Under the pieces are notes generated by a model. That model ran no database searches and had not been told where the DNA came from. It saw nothing but the letters and a program-made list of their open reading frames with translations. Below are positions 33,997-42,651 of a stretch of DNA of 44,900 bases, one piece after another; position 1 is the first letter of the stretch; the number at the start of each line of letters is the position of its first letter. This DNA comes from Hydrogenophaga sp. (GTDB lineage: Bacteria; Pseudomonadota; Gammaproteobacteria; Burkholderiales; Burkholderiaceae_C), in the NCBI RefSeq assembly GCF_018780385.1, contig NZ_JADMJO010000071.1, forward strand, positions 1-44,900, given 5' to 3'. Position numbers and translations under genes: made by a program.

Positions 33997-34320
33997 AGAG
34001 CAAAAGAATATCGGCTGGATTAAAGCACAGGCTCCAGGCAACGCCTTGTCACGAACAAACACACTGGCGCGGGGGTTTGCGCGGGCGTTGTTGCGTTCTT
34101 GGCAAACACTGGAACGGCAGGGTATTAATCCGAAATCACAAGTTTGGTCAGATTTGATACAAAAGGTACTACAAACCTAAAGCAGGAGATAAAAATATCG
34201 CTGTAAACCCTTGATTTGAATGTTGTTTTTATAAAAGTAAATGACGTACGGGATTGCAAGATCAGTGTGAGTGAACGTATCCTAGCGACGGATTCATATA
34301 AAAGTCGTTGAGGACACCCC
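33997..34320. other. AT-rich non-coding region upstream of a small gene
   Basis: This 324-bp gap lies between divergent genes: the cyclase-FHA gene on the left (minus) and the small gene at 34321 (plus). The AT content is clearly higher than in its neighbours (about 34130-34300). A possible promoter for the right-hand gene is TTGCAA, 18 bases, TATCCT (about 34254-34283). No gene, tRNA or clear terminator is seen. Confidence 0.45.
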
Positions 34321-34656
34321 ATGCGCTGGTTCAAACCCGGTATTCGCAACAGCATTTCTGCCCTTCTGGGGCCGGAGGTCCATCGGGATCCGGGCGAGGC
34401 GCTCGAGCCGGTGCGAAAAGCGATGCTGGATGTGCTGGGCGAAGATGGTGCGCAAATCAATCCCCAATTGGTCCGACGCCTCAAGTACCTCCACGACCCA
34501 CACGCTTTGTGGTTTGCTCGGGCTGAAATGGTCGCCGTCCTGAGCCAGCTGTATGGCGAGGCGCTGGCGGTGCACCGGGTTCAAAGCCTGTCGCCGGTGT
34601 TTCAAGGCCTTGTGCCCAAAAGCCTGATCAATTCCTCCCGCTTGCGCAGCCGTTGA
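34321..34656 (+). CDS. Small protein of unknown function
   Basis: The protein has 111 aa and is not recognised. It opens MRWFKPGIRNSISALLGPEV and has charged helical stretches (GEALEPVRKAMLDVLGEDGA). No signal peptide or membrane segment is seen; it is probably a helical cytoplasmic protein. Support for coding: an intact frame with a codon bias like its neighbours, and an AT-rich promoter-like region with a good spacing upstream. The start has GAGG upstream. It stands alone; the LD-carboxypeptidase gene converges 34 bp away. Confidence 0.6.
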   Translation: MRWFKPGIRNSISALLGPEVHRDPGEALEPVRKAMLDVLGEDGAQINPQLVRRLKYLHDPHALWFARAEMVAVLSQLYGEALAVHRVQSLSPVFQGLVPKSLINSSRLRSR

Positions 34657-34690
34657 AATTCACCCCCCGGCGAACACCGCCACAGCTGCC

Positions 34691-35623
34691 TCAACCCCAG
34701 TAGATCAGGGCATCACGCCCTTCCACCATCAGGTCAACTTTCTGCCCCACGGGCAGCAGCACCTTGGTCGGCACATGACCAAACGGCAGGCCGGTGAACA
34801 CAGGGGTCCTGGTCTGGGTCCGCAACCAGTCGACCACGGTCTGCAGCTTGAAGCCTCGGTCGTAACCCGGCACCAGCTTGAACCGGTTGAACGATCCCAT
34901 CAACACCGCTTTCTGCCGGCCCAGGATGCCCGCATTGAGCAACTGCGTGAGCTGGCGCTCGACGCGGTAGGGGTGTTCGTTGGTGTCTTCCAGAAACAGG
35001 ATGCCCCCGGTGATGGCAGGCAAATAGGGCGTACCCACCAGAGAGCAGATCACATTGAGGTTGCCGCCCCACAAGGTCGCCGAGCGAATCCGCAGGGCGG
35101 GCTCTGCATCGGCCTTGCCGGGTTTCATGGATGGCAGGTCGGAGGCGGGCAGGCGCCAGCCAGCGCCTTCACCCTGCCCGATCAGCAGATCGTCAAAACA
35201 CGCTTCCATGATGTCGTCGGGCGCCTCGGCGCCAAAGTCTTCGCCCAGTGCCGGGCCGGCCCAGGTGCCCGCGCCGGTCTTGGCGAGCAAGGCCATCTGC
35301 AGGGCGGTGAAGTCGCTCAGGCCTACAAACCGGGTGCCGCCTTCAATGGCCTTGGTGATCTTCTTGAAAGGAAGCTCACCCAGGATGCGCGTGAGGCCGT
35401 AACCTCCCCGGGAAATGAGCGCCACATCGGCACCACTGGCCGCCGCACGGCCAATCGCGGCCAGACGCGTGGCGTCGTCGCCCGCAAAACGCATGTGGGT
35501 GGAGAGGGCCGCCTCGTCGATCTCCACTTCATGCCCCAGGGCCTTGAGCCGTGCCACCCCTCGGCGATACGCGGCTTTGTCGCGCACGGCGCTGGAGGGG
35601 GAGTAGATGTAGATGTGGCTCAT
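34691..35623 (-). CDS. ldcA: LD-carboxypeptidase (S66, LdcA-like)
   Basis: The protein has 310 aa. The catalytic triad of S66 is visible: Ser103 in GLSDFTAL, Glu in LEDTNEHPYR and His in FGHVPTK. ALISRGGYGLTRIL is the conserved N-terminal block. LdcA removes the terminal D-alanine from murein tetrapeptides in cytoplasmic recycling. No signal peptide is seen, which fits the cytoplasmic role. The start at 35623 is preferred to a longer frame that runs 87 bases further, into the end of the TadA-dehalogenase gene. The gap between the two minus-strand genes is 40 bases. Confidence 0.92.
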   Translation of the reverse strand: MSHIYIYSPSSAVRDKAAYRRGVARLKALGHEVEIDEAALSTHMRFAGDDATRLAAIGRAAASGADVALISRGGYGLTRILGELPFKKITKAIEGGTRFVGLSDFTALQMALLAKTGAGTWAGPALGEDFGAEAPDDIMEACFDDLLIGQGEGAGWRLPASDLPSMKPGKADAEPALRIRSATLWGGNLNVICSLVGTPYLPAITGGILFLEDTNEHPYRVERQLTQLLNAGILGRQKAVLMGSFNRFKLVPGYDRGFKLQTVVDWLRTQTRTPVFTGLPFGHVPTKVLLPVGQKVDLMVEGRDALIYWG

Positions 35624-35663
35624 GGGTTCGGGGCGCTGCAAAGGGCCCCCATTATCGAGGTGC

Positions 35664-37061
35664 TCAAACGCTGAAATGGCGCACCGCGGCCCGCGCAATG
35701 GCTTCGCCATGTTCCTGCACGAAATGACCGGCCTGCGGGATCAGCATCGGGTCGGGACATCCGTGAATCGAAGCGTGAAGCGCACGCATCACCGGTTCGC
35801 CCAGCACAGGGTCTTGTTGACCAATGGCCATGAGGCTCTGCCCTTTCCATCGGGTGGACCAGAAGGCCTTTGCCCGTCGGCTGAGGGCCGCGCCGTCATC
35901 GTCCAACTGCTCGGGGACCAGGGCTGGAAACGCGCGCAGCGCGGCGCGGTGCCCACGGTCGGGAAACGGCGCGTTGTAGGCGGCGCATTCGTCGGCGCTC
36001 ATCTGCGGATTGCCGCGCGAGAACAGGCGCGCGACATCGAACTCGGGGTTTTGCGCGCACATGTTGCGCCAGGCGAGGAAGCCGGGCGAGAGCGGCACGT
36101 CGCCGCTGGCCAGTGTGGTGTTCATCACCAGCAGGCCGCGGTAGCGGTCGGGCGCCTCCATCGGCAGCGTGAGGCCCAGCAGGCCGCCCCAGTCCTGCAC
36201 CACGAGCACCACGTTGTGCAGGTCGAGCCGCTCAATGAATTCGAGCAGCACCTGGCGGTGCCAGGTGAACGTGTGCGCGCCGTCCTTCTTGGGTTTGTCG
36301 CTGCGGCCGAAGCCGATCAGGTCGGGCGCGACCACGCGCGCGCCGCTGGCGAGAAACACCGGGATCATCTTGCGGTAGAGGTAGCTCCAGGCGGGGTTGC
36401 CGTGCAGGCAGAGCCAGGTCAAATGCCGATCGCCCTGAGCCTGTCGAAGGGGGGGGCCTTCGTCCACGCAGTGCATGCGCAAGCCACCGAGCGCGGGCAG
36501 GTCGCTCAGGTAGTGCGGCGCCCAGGGGTAGCCGGGCAGGCCTTCAAAGCGCTCGTCGGGTGTGCGCAGCGCGTCTTCACGCAGGGGGTGCAGGTTCACG
36601 CGCCGCTCCTTGAAAAAGCCACGCAGCAGTTGCGCGCCCTCCTCGGCCAGCACACCGCGTTGCACCTCCGTCTGGTGGTTGAGTTGCGCGTGATCGAACA
36701 GGTTGAGCACCGAACCCGCGGCGCCGGTCTTGGGATCGGCCGCACCGAACACCACGCGCGCCAGGCGCGCATGCAGCATGGCGCCGCTGCACATCGCACA
36801 CGGCTCCAGCGTCACATACAGGGTGCAGCCCTCAAGCCGGTAATTGCCCAACGCCTGCGCCGCCGCGCGCAGCGCCACGATCTCGGCATGGGCAGTGGGG
36901 TCGTGGCCGTCGATGGGTGCGTTGCGCCCGGTGGCGATCACACGCCCGTCCTTCACCACCACCGCGCCCACCGGCACCTCACCGATCTCGGCGGCGGCGC
37001 TGGCTTCGGCCAGTGCCAGGCGCATGAAACGGGCGTCGTCGTGGTCGGGCACAGAGGGCAT
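35664..37061 (-). CDS. Fused tRNA adenosine deaminase TadA - haloalkane dehalogenase-like hydrolase
   Basis: The protein has 465 aa and two domains. Residues 1-155 are TadA: zinc and proton-transfer motif HAE (58-60), PCAMC (Cys88, Cys91), and GRVIATGRN. It deaminates the wobble adenosine of tRNA-Arg(ACG) to inosine. Residues 160-465 form an alpha/beta hydrolase of the haloalkane dehalogenase I type: [15 protein letters not shown] (220-234), nucleophile Asp290 in VVQDWGG, Asp417 in [11 protein letters not shown] and His446 in [10 protein letters not shown] short insert at 203-212 ([10 protein letters not shown]) comes from the dispersed repeat at 36431-36450. The start at 37061 is chosen because the longer frame gains nothing. 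Such fusions have been seen in this family of bacteria (recalled, not searched). It is divergent from nhaA. Confidence 0.92.
   Translation of the reverse strand: MPSVPDHDDARFMRLALAEASAAAEIGEVPVGAVVVKDGRVIATGRNAPIDGHDPTAHAEIVALRAAAQALGNYRLEGCTLYVTLEPCAMCSGAMLHARLARVVFGAADPKTGAAGSVLNLFDHAQLNHQTEVQRGVLAEEGAQLLRGFFKERRVNLHPLREDALRTPDERFEGLPGYPWAPHYLSDLPALGGLRMHCVDEGPPLRQAQGDRHLTWLCLHGNPAWSYLYRKMIPVFLASGARVVAPDLIGFGRSDKPKKDGAHTFTWHRQVLLEFIERLDLHNVVLVVQDWGGLLGLTLPMEAPDRYRGLLVMNTTLASGDVPLSPGFLAWRNMCAQNPEFDVARLFSRGNPQMSADECAAYNAPFPDRGHRAALRAFPALVPEQLDDDGAALSRRAKAFWSTRWKGQSLMAIGQQDPVLGEPVMRALHASIHGCPDPMLIPQAGHFVQEHGEAIARAAVRHFSV
36431..36450 (-). repeat. Dispersed 20-bp repeat, copy 2, inside the TadA fusion
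   Basis: CGCCCTGAGCCTGTCGAAGG here is the exact reverse complement of the element at 240-259. On the coding strand it adds [12 protein letters not shown] residues in frame between the TadA and hydrolase domains' conserved blocks, just before the hydrolase oxyanion motif. A run of seven G follows it on the plus strand. Confidence 0.8.
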
Positions 37062-37183
37062 TCGGCGAGTGTAGGCGAGCCCCGATACCCCAGCCTGTAA
37101 ACTGCACGTGGGTGTTGGCGCTGCATGTCGCAGTGAAACAGGTTCTTGCGCTGGTCGGGCCGCCACGCGGGATCAACACGTCC

Positions 37184-38539
37184 ATGAACCGACATACCCC
37201 TCCGCAGACCCTGCCTCGCGCCCAAGTTCTGGCCGAGCGCGCCTTCTCCACCCTCGATCGTTTCCTCCACATTGAAGCCGTCAGCGGCATCGTGTTGCTG
37301 CTGGCTGCCGCCATCGCGTTGATCTGGGCCAATTCGCCCGCCGCCGCGAGCTACCACGCGCTGTGGCATGCACCGGTGTCGATCGGCCTGGGCAGCCATG
37401 TGTTTTCCCAGTCCCTGCACTTCTGGATCAACGACGCCTTGATGGCGGTGTTCTTCCTGGTCGTGGGCATGGAAATCCGGCGCGAGATCCACGAAGGTGC
37501 GCTGGCCAGCCTGCAGCTCGCGGCCCTGCCCCTGGCCGCCGCCCTGGGCGGCGTGCTGGTGCCAGCGTTGATCTACGTTGCGCTGAACACCGAACCCACA
37601 CAGCTGCGCGGCTGGGCTGTTCCGACCGCCACCGACATCGCGTTCGCCGTGGGCATTCTGGCGCTGCTCGGCCGGTCCATTCCCGGCAACGTGCGGGTGT
37701 TGTTGCTGGCCCTGGCCATCATCGACGACATCGTCGCGGTGTTGATCATCGCGGCCTTCTACTCCGGCGGGCTGGACTACAGCGGCCTGCTGGTGGCGGG
37801 CACTGGCGTGTTGATGGTGTTGGGCCTGCAGAAGATCGGCGTGGGATCGGCCTGGGCCTACGTGGTGCCGGGTGCGGTGCTCTGGGTGGGCCTGTTGTTG
37901 ACCGGTGTGCACCCCACCCTGGCTGGTGTCGCGCTGGGACTGATGACGCCGGTGGTGTCGGGGCGCATGCGCGAGCAGCCGCTGGACCTGGCCAGCCGCG
38001 CGCTTCATGACCTGAACGCAGGTACCGACCTCACCCCGCACGAACTCGCGGGACCGCTGAAAGAACTGCGGCAGGCGCAGCGCGAGGTTCTGCCGCCAGT
38101 GATCCGGGTGCAGATGGCGCTGCACCCCTGGGTCGCTTACGGTGTGATGCCGCTGTTCGCACTGGCCAACGCGGGCGTCACGCTCGACGGCGTTGACCTG
38201 AGCCTGGCCAGTGCGCAGGCCGTCACCGTGGGCGTGTTGCTGGCCCTGGTGCTCGGCAAACCCCTGGGCGTGTTCGCGGCCAGCTGGCTGGCCGTGCGCC
38301 TGGGCTGGTGCCGCCTTCCACCGGGCGTGAGCTGGTCGGGCGTCTTGCTCGTAGGGCTGCTCGCCGGCATTGGTTTCACCATGTCGATCTTCATCGCCAC
38401 GCTCGCCTTCGTGGATGCCAATCTGCTCAACGCCGCCAAAGTGGGGGTGCTGCTGGCCTCTCTGGTGGCGGCGGTGCTCGGTCTGGCCTGGGGGTTTTGG
38501 CAGACCAGGCGCGCGCGCCGCAGCGCCCCTCTGGCATGA
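37184..38539 (+). CDS. nhaA: Na+/H+ antiporter NhaA
   Basis: The protein has 451 aa and about 12 membrane segments. Ion-binding and unwound-helix motifs are [11 protein letters not shown] with Asp151 and [12 protein letters not shown] with Asp181/182 (the E. coli Asp133 and Asp163/164 equivalents). FHIN-like ...[19 protein letters not shown] and [15 protein letters not shown] are also typical. It exchanges internal Na+ for external H+ at the inner membrane. The start at 37184 gives a cytoplasmic N-terminus of about 30 residues; a longer frame begins at 37112. The fused TadA gene is divergent 122 bp upstream; the opgC gene follows 25 bp downstream. Confidence 0.94.
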   Translation: MNRHTPPQTLPRAQVLAERAFSTLDRFLHIEAVSGIVLLLAAAIALIWANSPAAASYHALWHAPVSIGLGSHVFSQSLHFWINDALMAVFFLVVGMEIRREIHEGALASLQLAALPLAAALGGVLVPALIYVALNTEPTQLRGWAVPTATDIAFAVGILALLGRSIPGNVRVLLLALAIIDDIVAVLIIAAFYSGGLDYSGLLVAGTGVLMVLGLQKIGVGSAWAYVVPGAVLWVGLLLTGVHPTLAGVALGLMTPVVSGRMREQPLDLASRALHDLNAGTDLTPHELAGPLKELRQAQREVLPPVIRVQMALHPWVAYGVMPLFALANAGVTLDGVDLSLASAQAVTVGVLLALVLGKPLGVFAASWLAVRLGWCRLPPGVSWSGVLLVGLLAGIGFTMSIFIATLAFVDANLLNAAKVGVLLASLVAAVLGLAWGFWQTRRARRSAPLA

Positions 38540-38564
38540 TCGCGCATTCTTCTGGTGTACCCTG

Positions 38565-39695
38565 ATGCCACACGCCCCGCAACGCCGCTGGGAGCTGGAT
38601 GCCCTGCGGGGCCTCATGCTCGTCCTGATGACGCTGACCCACATGCCGACGATGTACTCGTTGCCCACCGGTCAGCCGTTCGGCTTTGTGTCTGCCGCTG
38701 AAGGCTTCGTGTTCCTCTCGGCGTTCATGGCGGGCCGCGTCTACGGCAACCGAGCCCGGCGCGACGGCGTGGCGGTCATGCAGAACGCCTTTCACCAGCG
38801 CGCATTCAAGCTCTACTTGTGCCAGCTCGGCTTGTTGCTGCTGGCGTTCACGGTGATCGCCTGGCTGGGCGTGCACAACCGGCAAGGTGGCGCCACCGGC
38901 CTGCTCGAGTTCTTCTTCATCGACCCGCAGGCCGCCGTGGTGGGGGCCGCCCTGTTGCTGCACAACCCGCCCCTGCTGGACATCCTGCCGCTGTACATCG
39001 TGCTGATGCTGGCGAGCCCCTGGCTGCTGCGTCATGCCTTGCGCCACGGGTGGGCTGGCGTGCTCTCGGTGAGCGCCCTGCTCTGGCTGGCCGCGCAGTG
39101 GGGCCTGGGCCTGGCGTTGCACGAACTGGCCGGCCTGGCCATTCCCTACAAGGACATGGGCGCTTTCCACTGGTTCGCCTGGCAGGCGCTGTGGGTGGTT
39201 GGCCTGTGCCTGGGTGCGCGTCAGCTGCCGCTGCCCCGCATTCCACTCTGGTGTGTCGTTCCGGCTGCGGTGTACGCCGCGGGCATGTTCTTGTGGCGCC
39301 ACATGGTGGGCCAGGACCCGATGCCCGGCGTGCCGGCTGTGGGCATGCTGCTGGACAAATGGTCCCTGGGGCCCTTGCGTGTGCTGAACTTCGCCAGCGT
39401 GTTCGTGCTGCTCGTGTCCTTCGGCCCCTGGTTGAAGCAGGTGCTCCCGCGCCCGCTTCCACTGGAGTTGCTGGGTCGCCATTCGCTGTCGGTGTTCTGC
39501 GCCCACATCGTGATCGCCTTGTTCACCCTGGCCTTCTTCGGCTCGACCCAGGTCGTGCGCCCCTGGAGCACCGATGTGGCCTTGCTGGCAGGAGCATTCG
39601 CAGGCCTGTTTGCGGTGGCCCTGACGGCGCAGGCGCGCGAACGCAGCAGCTGGCGTCCCGCCCCGGTGTGGCGCTCAGGGCCTCAGGTGCGCTGA
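38565..39695 (+). CDS. opgC: OpgC-family acyltransferase-like membrane protein
   Basis: The protein has 376 aa and about ten membrane segments. It opens RRWELDALRGLMLVLMTLTH, the OpgC signature, and contains AAEGFVFLSAFMAGRVYG and GRHSLSVFCAHIVIALFTL. OpgC adds succinyl or other acyl groups to osmoregulated periplasmic glucans. The opgGH glucan-synthesis genes are not in the window, so the name rests on domain match only. It begins 25 bp after nhaA on the same strand and overlaps the convergent SGNH-hydrolase gene by 21 bp at its end. Confidence 0.88.
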   Translation: MPHAPQRRWELDALRGLMLVLMTLTHMPTMYSLPTGQPFGFVSAAEGFVFLSAFMAGRVYGNRARRDGVAVMQNAFHQRAFKLYLCQLGLLLLAFTVIAWLGVHNRQGGATGLLEFFFIDPQAAVVGAALLLHNPPLLDILPLYIVLMLASPWLLRHALRHGWAGVLSVSALLWLAAQWGLGLALHELAGLAIPYKDMGAFHWFAWQALWVVGLCLGARQLPLPRIPLWCVVPAAVYAAGMFLWRHMVGQDPMPGVPAVGMLLDKWSLGPLRVLNFASVFVLLVSFGPWLKQVLPRPLPLELLGRHSLSVFCAHIVIALFTLAFFGSTQVVRPWSTDVALLAGAFAGLFAVALTAQARERSSWRPAPVWRSGPQVR

Positions 39696-40346
39696 GACAA
39701 TCTGGCGCCACAGGCCATAGCCTTCGGCGCTCAGGTGCAGCTGGTCGCGCACGAACAGCTCCGGTCGCGCCCGACCGTCGTTGTCCAGCATGGCGGTGTG
39801 CACGTCGATGTAGTCGAGACGGTCGTCGTTGAGCACAAAGGTCTGGATCAAGAGGTTGGCTTCGCGCATGGCGGCCATGTGTGCCAGCCGCGAGGGGCTG
39901 GGCTTGATCGACATGTAGGCCACCCGCGTGGCCGGCAGTGCGCTTTGCACCTGCTGCACGAACCGCGCGAAATGGCCCAGCAGATCCTGCGGGCTGGCAC
40001 CTTCAACGAGATCGTTTTCACCCGCATAGAGGACCACCAGGCGCGGCTGATAAGGCATCACGAGACGGTGCACCAGGTCAGCGCTGTCGGACAGGCGTGA
40101 GCCGCCAAATCCGCGCCGGATCACCAGAGGCTGATCGGCAAAAGCCGTTTCCAGGCCGCTCCACATGCGGATCGACGAACTGCCCACGAACAACACGCCG
40201 CCGGCGGGCGGCATCTGCTTGCGATCGGCCGCGGCGAAGGCGTCCAGCTCGCTCTTCCATCGCTGCTCTGCCGTGGCACCGGCCTGCGCCCAGACCGCCG
40301 GTGTCAGCCAGGCCAACGCGACCAGCAACCAGGCGCGTCGGTTCAT
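39675..40346 (-). CDS. Exported SGNH/GDSL hydrolase
   Basis: The protein has 223 aa. A signal peptide (1-20, cut after VWA) is followed by the SGNH blocks: block I VLFVGSSSIRMW with Ser56-58 region, block II GFGGSRLSD, block III VVLYAGENDL with Asn, and block V DQLHLSAEG with Asp and His. These are serine esterases of the periplasm or outside, active on acyl or acetyl esters. It overlaps opgC by 21 bp (convergent) and its start overlaps the upstream PaiB-like stop by four bases, so it is coupled to that gene. The longer frame upstream is rejected because it hides the signal peptide. Confidence 0.9.
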   Translation of the reverse strand: MNRRAWLLVALAWLTPAVWAQAGATAEQRWKSELDAFAAADRKQMPPAGGVLFVGSSSIRMWSGLETAFADQPLVIRRGFGGSRLSDSADLVHRLVMPYQPRLVVLYAGENDLVEGASPQDLLGHFARFVQQVQSALPATRVAYMSIKPSPSRLAHMAAMREANLLIQTFVLNDDRLDYIDVHTAMLDNDGRARPELFVRDQLHLSAEGYGLWRQIVSAHLRP

Positions 40347-40969
40347 GCCCCCTGCCCTGTCAGCCCCAGACGGCGCATCCAGCCAGCCAGGGCCTGCTCG
40401 TCGCCGTTGCCCTGCGCGTAGGCACTCAGCATGGCCGCGTGCGACTCGGGGCGGTGCTGGTTGAGCTTGACCTTGCACTGCAGGTCGGTGACGCGCAGCT
40501 CGAACGCCACGATGCCCTGCATCATCTTGTGCTGGTAGTCCTCGCCCAGGCCGCGCCACTGGTCGGCGTAGGCCGGGTCGTGGTCGTGGATCAGGTGTTT
40601 GAGCAGACGGTCCTTGTCGTCAAAACCGTCCAGTGTCGAGACCTGCACGGTGCAGTGCACGGCGAGGTAGTTCCAGGTGGGCACGCGCGCCAGATCCGGG
40701 TAGACGCGCGGTGTCATGTAGGCATGGGGTCCCATGAACGTGACCACGGCCTTTGGGCGCTCGCGCAGGAGTTTCGCGTGCGGGTTGGGTCTTGCCACGT
40801 GACCCAGCAGCACGAGCCCCGATTCTTCTTCCAGCAGGTGCAGCGGCAGGTGCGTGACGAACGGCAGGCCCTCGTCGTCGGTGGAGATGAGGCTGGCGAA
40901 CGGGTGCGCCCGGATGAGTTCGCGGGCGATGGCGGGGTCTTTGGCAACAAACTGTGGCGGCAAATACAT
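40343..40969 (-). CDS. PaiB-like FMN-binding protein
   Basis: The protein has 208 aa and belongs to the FMN-binding split-barrel family of PaiB, in Bacillus a negative regulator of sporulation and protease genes. Visible features are MYLPPQFVAKDPAIARELIR, HPFASLISTDDEGLPFVTHL, ARVPTWNYLAVHCTVQV and the C-terminal KLNQHRPESHAAM. Other members may be flavin enzymes rather than regulators, so a function is not given. The start has AGAGG upstream. The stop overlaps the SGNH start (ATGA), so the two form one minus-strand unit. A small membrane protein is divergent. Confidence 0.9.
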   Translation of the reverse strand: MYLPPQFVAKDPAIARELIRAHPFASLISTDDEGLPFVTHLPLHLLEEESGLVLLGHVARPNPHAKLLRERPKAVVTFMGPHAYMTPRVYPDLARVPTWNYLAVHCTVQVSTLDGFDDKDRLLKHLIHDHDPAYADQWRGLGEDYQHKMMQGIVAFELRVTDLQCKVKLNQHRPESHAAMLSAYAQGNGDEQALAGWMRRLGLTGQGA

Positions 40970-41076
40970 GGAGACCTCTTTCGAGCGTTGGTTCAAGCGA
41001 GCGAGCCGCAGTGTATTCCCGCAGCACAAAGTCAGGCGCGAGTGGGATGATGGCGCCACGTCACTCTGCCACCGCC

Positions 41077-41643
41077 ATGACCTTCCTCCACCACCCCGCT
41101 TTCCAGAGCCTCGTGCTGCCGTTCGTGCTCGCGTTGGCGGCCTGCTTGTTGCTGCGGATGGCGGGCCTGCGCTGGGCAGCGCTGGGTGCGTCGCTCGGGC
41201 TGGTGCTGGCCATGGCCGTGTGGCCAGGCTTCGATTGGCCGGCCAGTTCACGCACGCAGACGCTGCCTTGGGCCGCACTCGGCAGCACGCTCTTGGCCGC
41301 ACTGGCGATCGCGCTGAAGGCGCCGGGCACGAAGGCCATGGGGCGGCGCAATGGCCTGGTCGCCACCGTGTTGCTCACGCTCGCCGCCCTGGCGCTCGTT
41401 GCCTGGCCGGCTTTGGGTGGCTCGATGTTGCTGGCCCAGCTCGCCTTGATGCTGGGTGCGGTCACCGGCGTGGCGGTGCTGTGGGCCTGGCGTGCCGCTT
41501 CGGTCTCGCCGGCTTCGCTGCTTCCGTTGCTGGTCACCGGCATCGGCATCGCGCTGTGCGTGGCCTGGCTGCCACCCGGTGGCTCCGAAGGCACGGGTGA
41601 GAACAAGGGCGATGACCCTTACTACGCCCCTCAGTGGAAATAG
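41077..41643 (+). CDS. Small membrane protein of unknown function
   Basis: The protein has 188 aa and is not recognised. It shows about five membrane segments (about 11-27, 33-48, 66-82, 92-110, 115-135, 145-163, some of which may be re-entrant). The C-terminus is cytoplasmic or periplasmic and ends GTGENKGDDPYYAPQWK, a polar tail with the motif DPYY. Codon use is like the neighbours. The start at 41077 is chosen by the hydrophobic N-terminus. It lies alone between the divergent paiB-like gene and the RibD-like gene, which starts about 80 bp downstream. Confidence 0.7.
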   Translation: MTFLHHPAFQSLVLPFVLALAACLLLRMAGLRWAALGASLGLVLAMAVWPGFDWPASSRTQTLPWAALGSTLLAALAIALKAPGTKAMGRRNGLVATVLLTLAALALVAWPALGGSMLLAQLALMLGAVTGVAVLWAWRAASVSPASLLPLLVTGIGIALCVAWLPPGGSEGTGENKGDDPYYAPQWK

Positions 41644-41724
41644 GCGATGTCCAGCCCGGTCGTCAAGTCGAGGGCTATTCCGGGTTTTGACGCGATGGCG
41701 GGGTGGCGATGCGATGATGACCAG

Positions 41725-42651
41725 ATGCCCTCGACCGTGCAGCTCACCTCCCCGCCCGCGGCCGCCGAAGCGGTGACGGACGTTCCGCACGACTGGCCCG
41801 GATTCTGGCTGGAAATGCTGCGCGCACGTGACGGCGAGCCCTCGCCCCAACTGCGCCACAACCCCGAGACCGGCTGGGCGCTGGATGGTCAGGTCAGCGC
41901 GCGCTCCGCTGCCCTGTTCGGTCTGTACAAACCCCTGCTTGACGCGCGGGCGCGCCAGCGAAGGCCACGCGGTCAGTCACCGTGGGTGATGGCACAACTC
42001 GGCCAGAGTCTGGACGGCTTTGTCGCCACCGCCACCGGCGACTCTTACTACGTCAACGGTGCTCACTGCCTGTTGCACCTGCATCGACTGCGCGCGCTGT
42101 GCGACGCGGTGGTGGTGGGCGCGGGCACGGTGTCCATCGACAACCCGCAGCTCACCACCCGCCGCGTGCCTGGGCCGCAGCCGGTGCGCGTGGTGATGGA
42201 CCCGGCCGCGCGCCTCGATGGCCAGTCTCGCGTGTTTCGCGACGGGCAGGCGCCCACGCTCTGGGTGTGCGACACCCGCCATGCGGCGCAAGCTCGCTCG
42301 CGCCTGGGTCGGCAGGCAGTGCCCACCGAGGTGCTGCCGGTCGACGACCTGCTCACCAAGGACGCGCAGGCGTGTTACCACCCGCAGCGAGCCGTGGATG
42401 CGCTGGCCGAGCGCGGCTTGAAATTCCTGTTCGTCGAGGGTGGTGGCATCACCGTTTCACGTTTTTTCACCGCAGGCGCGTTGGACCGCCTGCACCTGGT
42501 GGTGGCGCCGGTGCTCATTGGCAACGGCCGCCGAGGCCTGCAGGCGCCCGCCCACGCGGTGATGGCCGACTGCCCGCGCCCCAAAGCGCGCACGCTGGCG
42601 CTGGGGCCGGACATGCTCTGGGATCTGGACCTGCGTTCGTCCTCGCGCTAG
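41725..42651 (+). CDS. RibD C-terminal (dihydrofolate reductase-like) domain reductase
   Basis: The protein has 308 aa. Residues about 85-305 form the RibD_C/DHFR-like fold: WVMAQLGQSLDGFVATATGD, VVVGAGTVSIDNPQLTTRRV and KFLFVEGGGITVSRFFTAG with a final LHLVVAPVLIGNGRRG. There is no deaminase domain, so it is not a complete RibD. Members reduce pyrimidine or pterin intermediates with NADPH. An N-terminal 80-residue extension is unusual. It faces, tail to tail, the methyltransferase gene of the pterin-type cluster (four-base overlap), so it may supply or reduce a pterin in that path. The start at 41725 is uncertain; 41647 is possible. Confidence 0.85.
   Translation: MPSTVQLTSPPAAAEAVTDVPHDWPGFWLEMLRARDGEPSPQLRHNPETGWALDGQVSARSAALFGLYKPLLDARARQRRPRGQSPWVMAQLGQSLDGFVATATGDSYYVNGAHCLLHLHRLRALCDAVVVGAGTVSIDNPQLTTRRVPGPQPVRVVMDPAARLDGQSRVFRDGQAPTLWVCDTRHAAQARSRLGRQAVPTEVLPVDDLLTKDAQACYHPQRAVDALAERGLKFLFVEGGGITVSRFFTAGALDRLHLVVAPVLIGNGRRGLQAPAHAVMADCPRPKARTLALGPDMLWDLDLRSSSR

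Noticed and set aside
33994..34040. A sigma-28-like -10 box (GCCGATAT) on the minus strand upstream of the cyclase-FHA gene
   Set aside because: The -10 element matches 7/8, but at the required 11-base spacing the -35 element (GAGCCTGT) matches only about 3/8, so it is not comparable to the HDOD sites.
36953..38668. A 571-codon minus-strand frame over nhaA
   Set aside because: nhaA on the plus strand has all ion-binding residues; the minus frame is His/Gln/Gly-rich and typical of a GC shadow.
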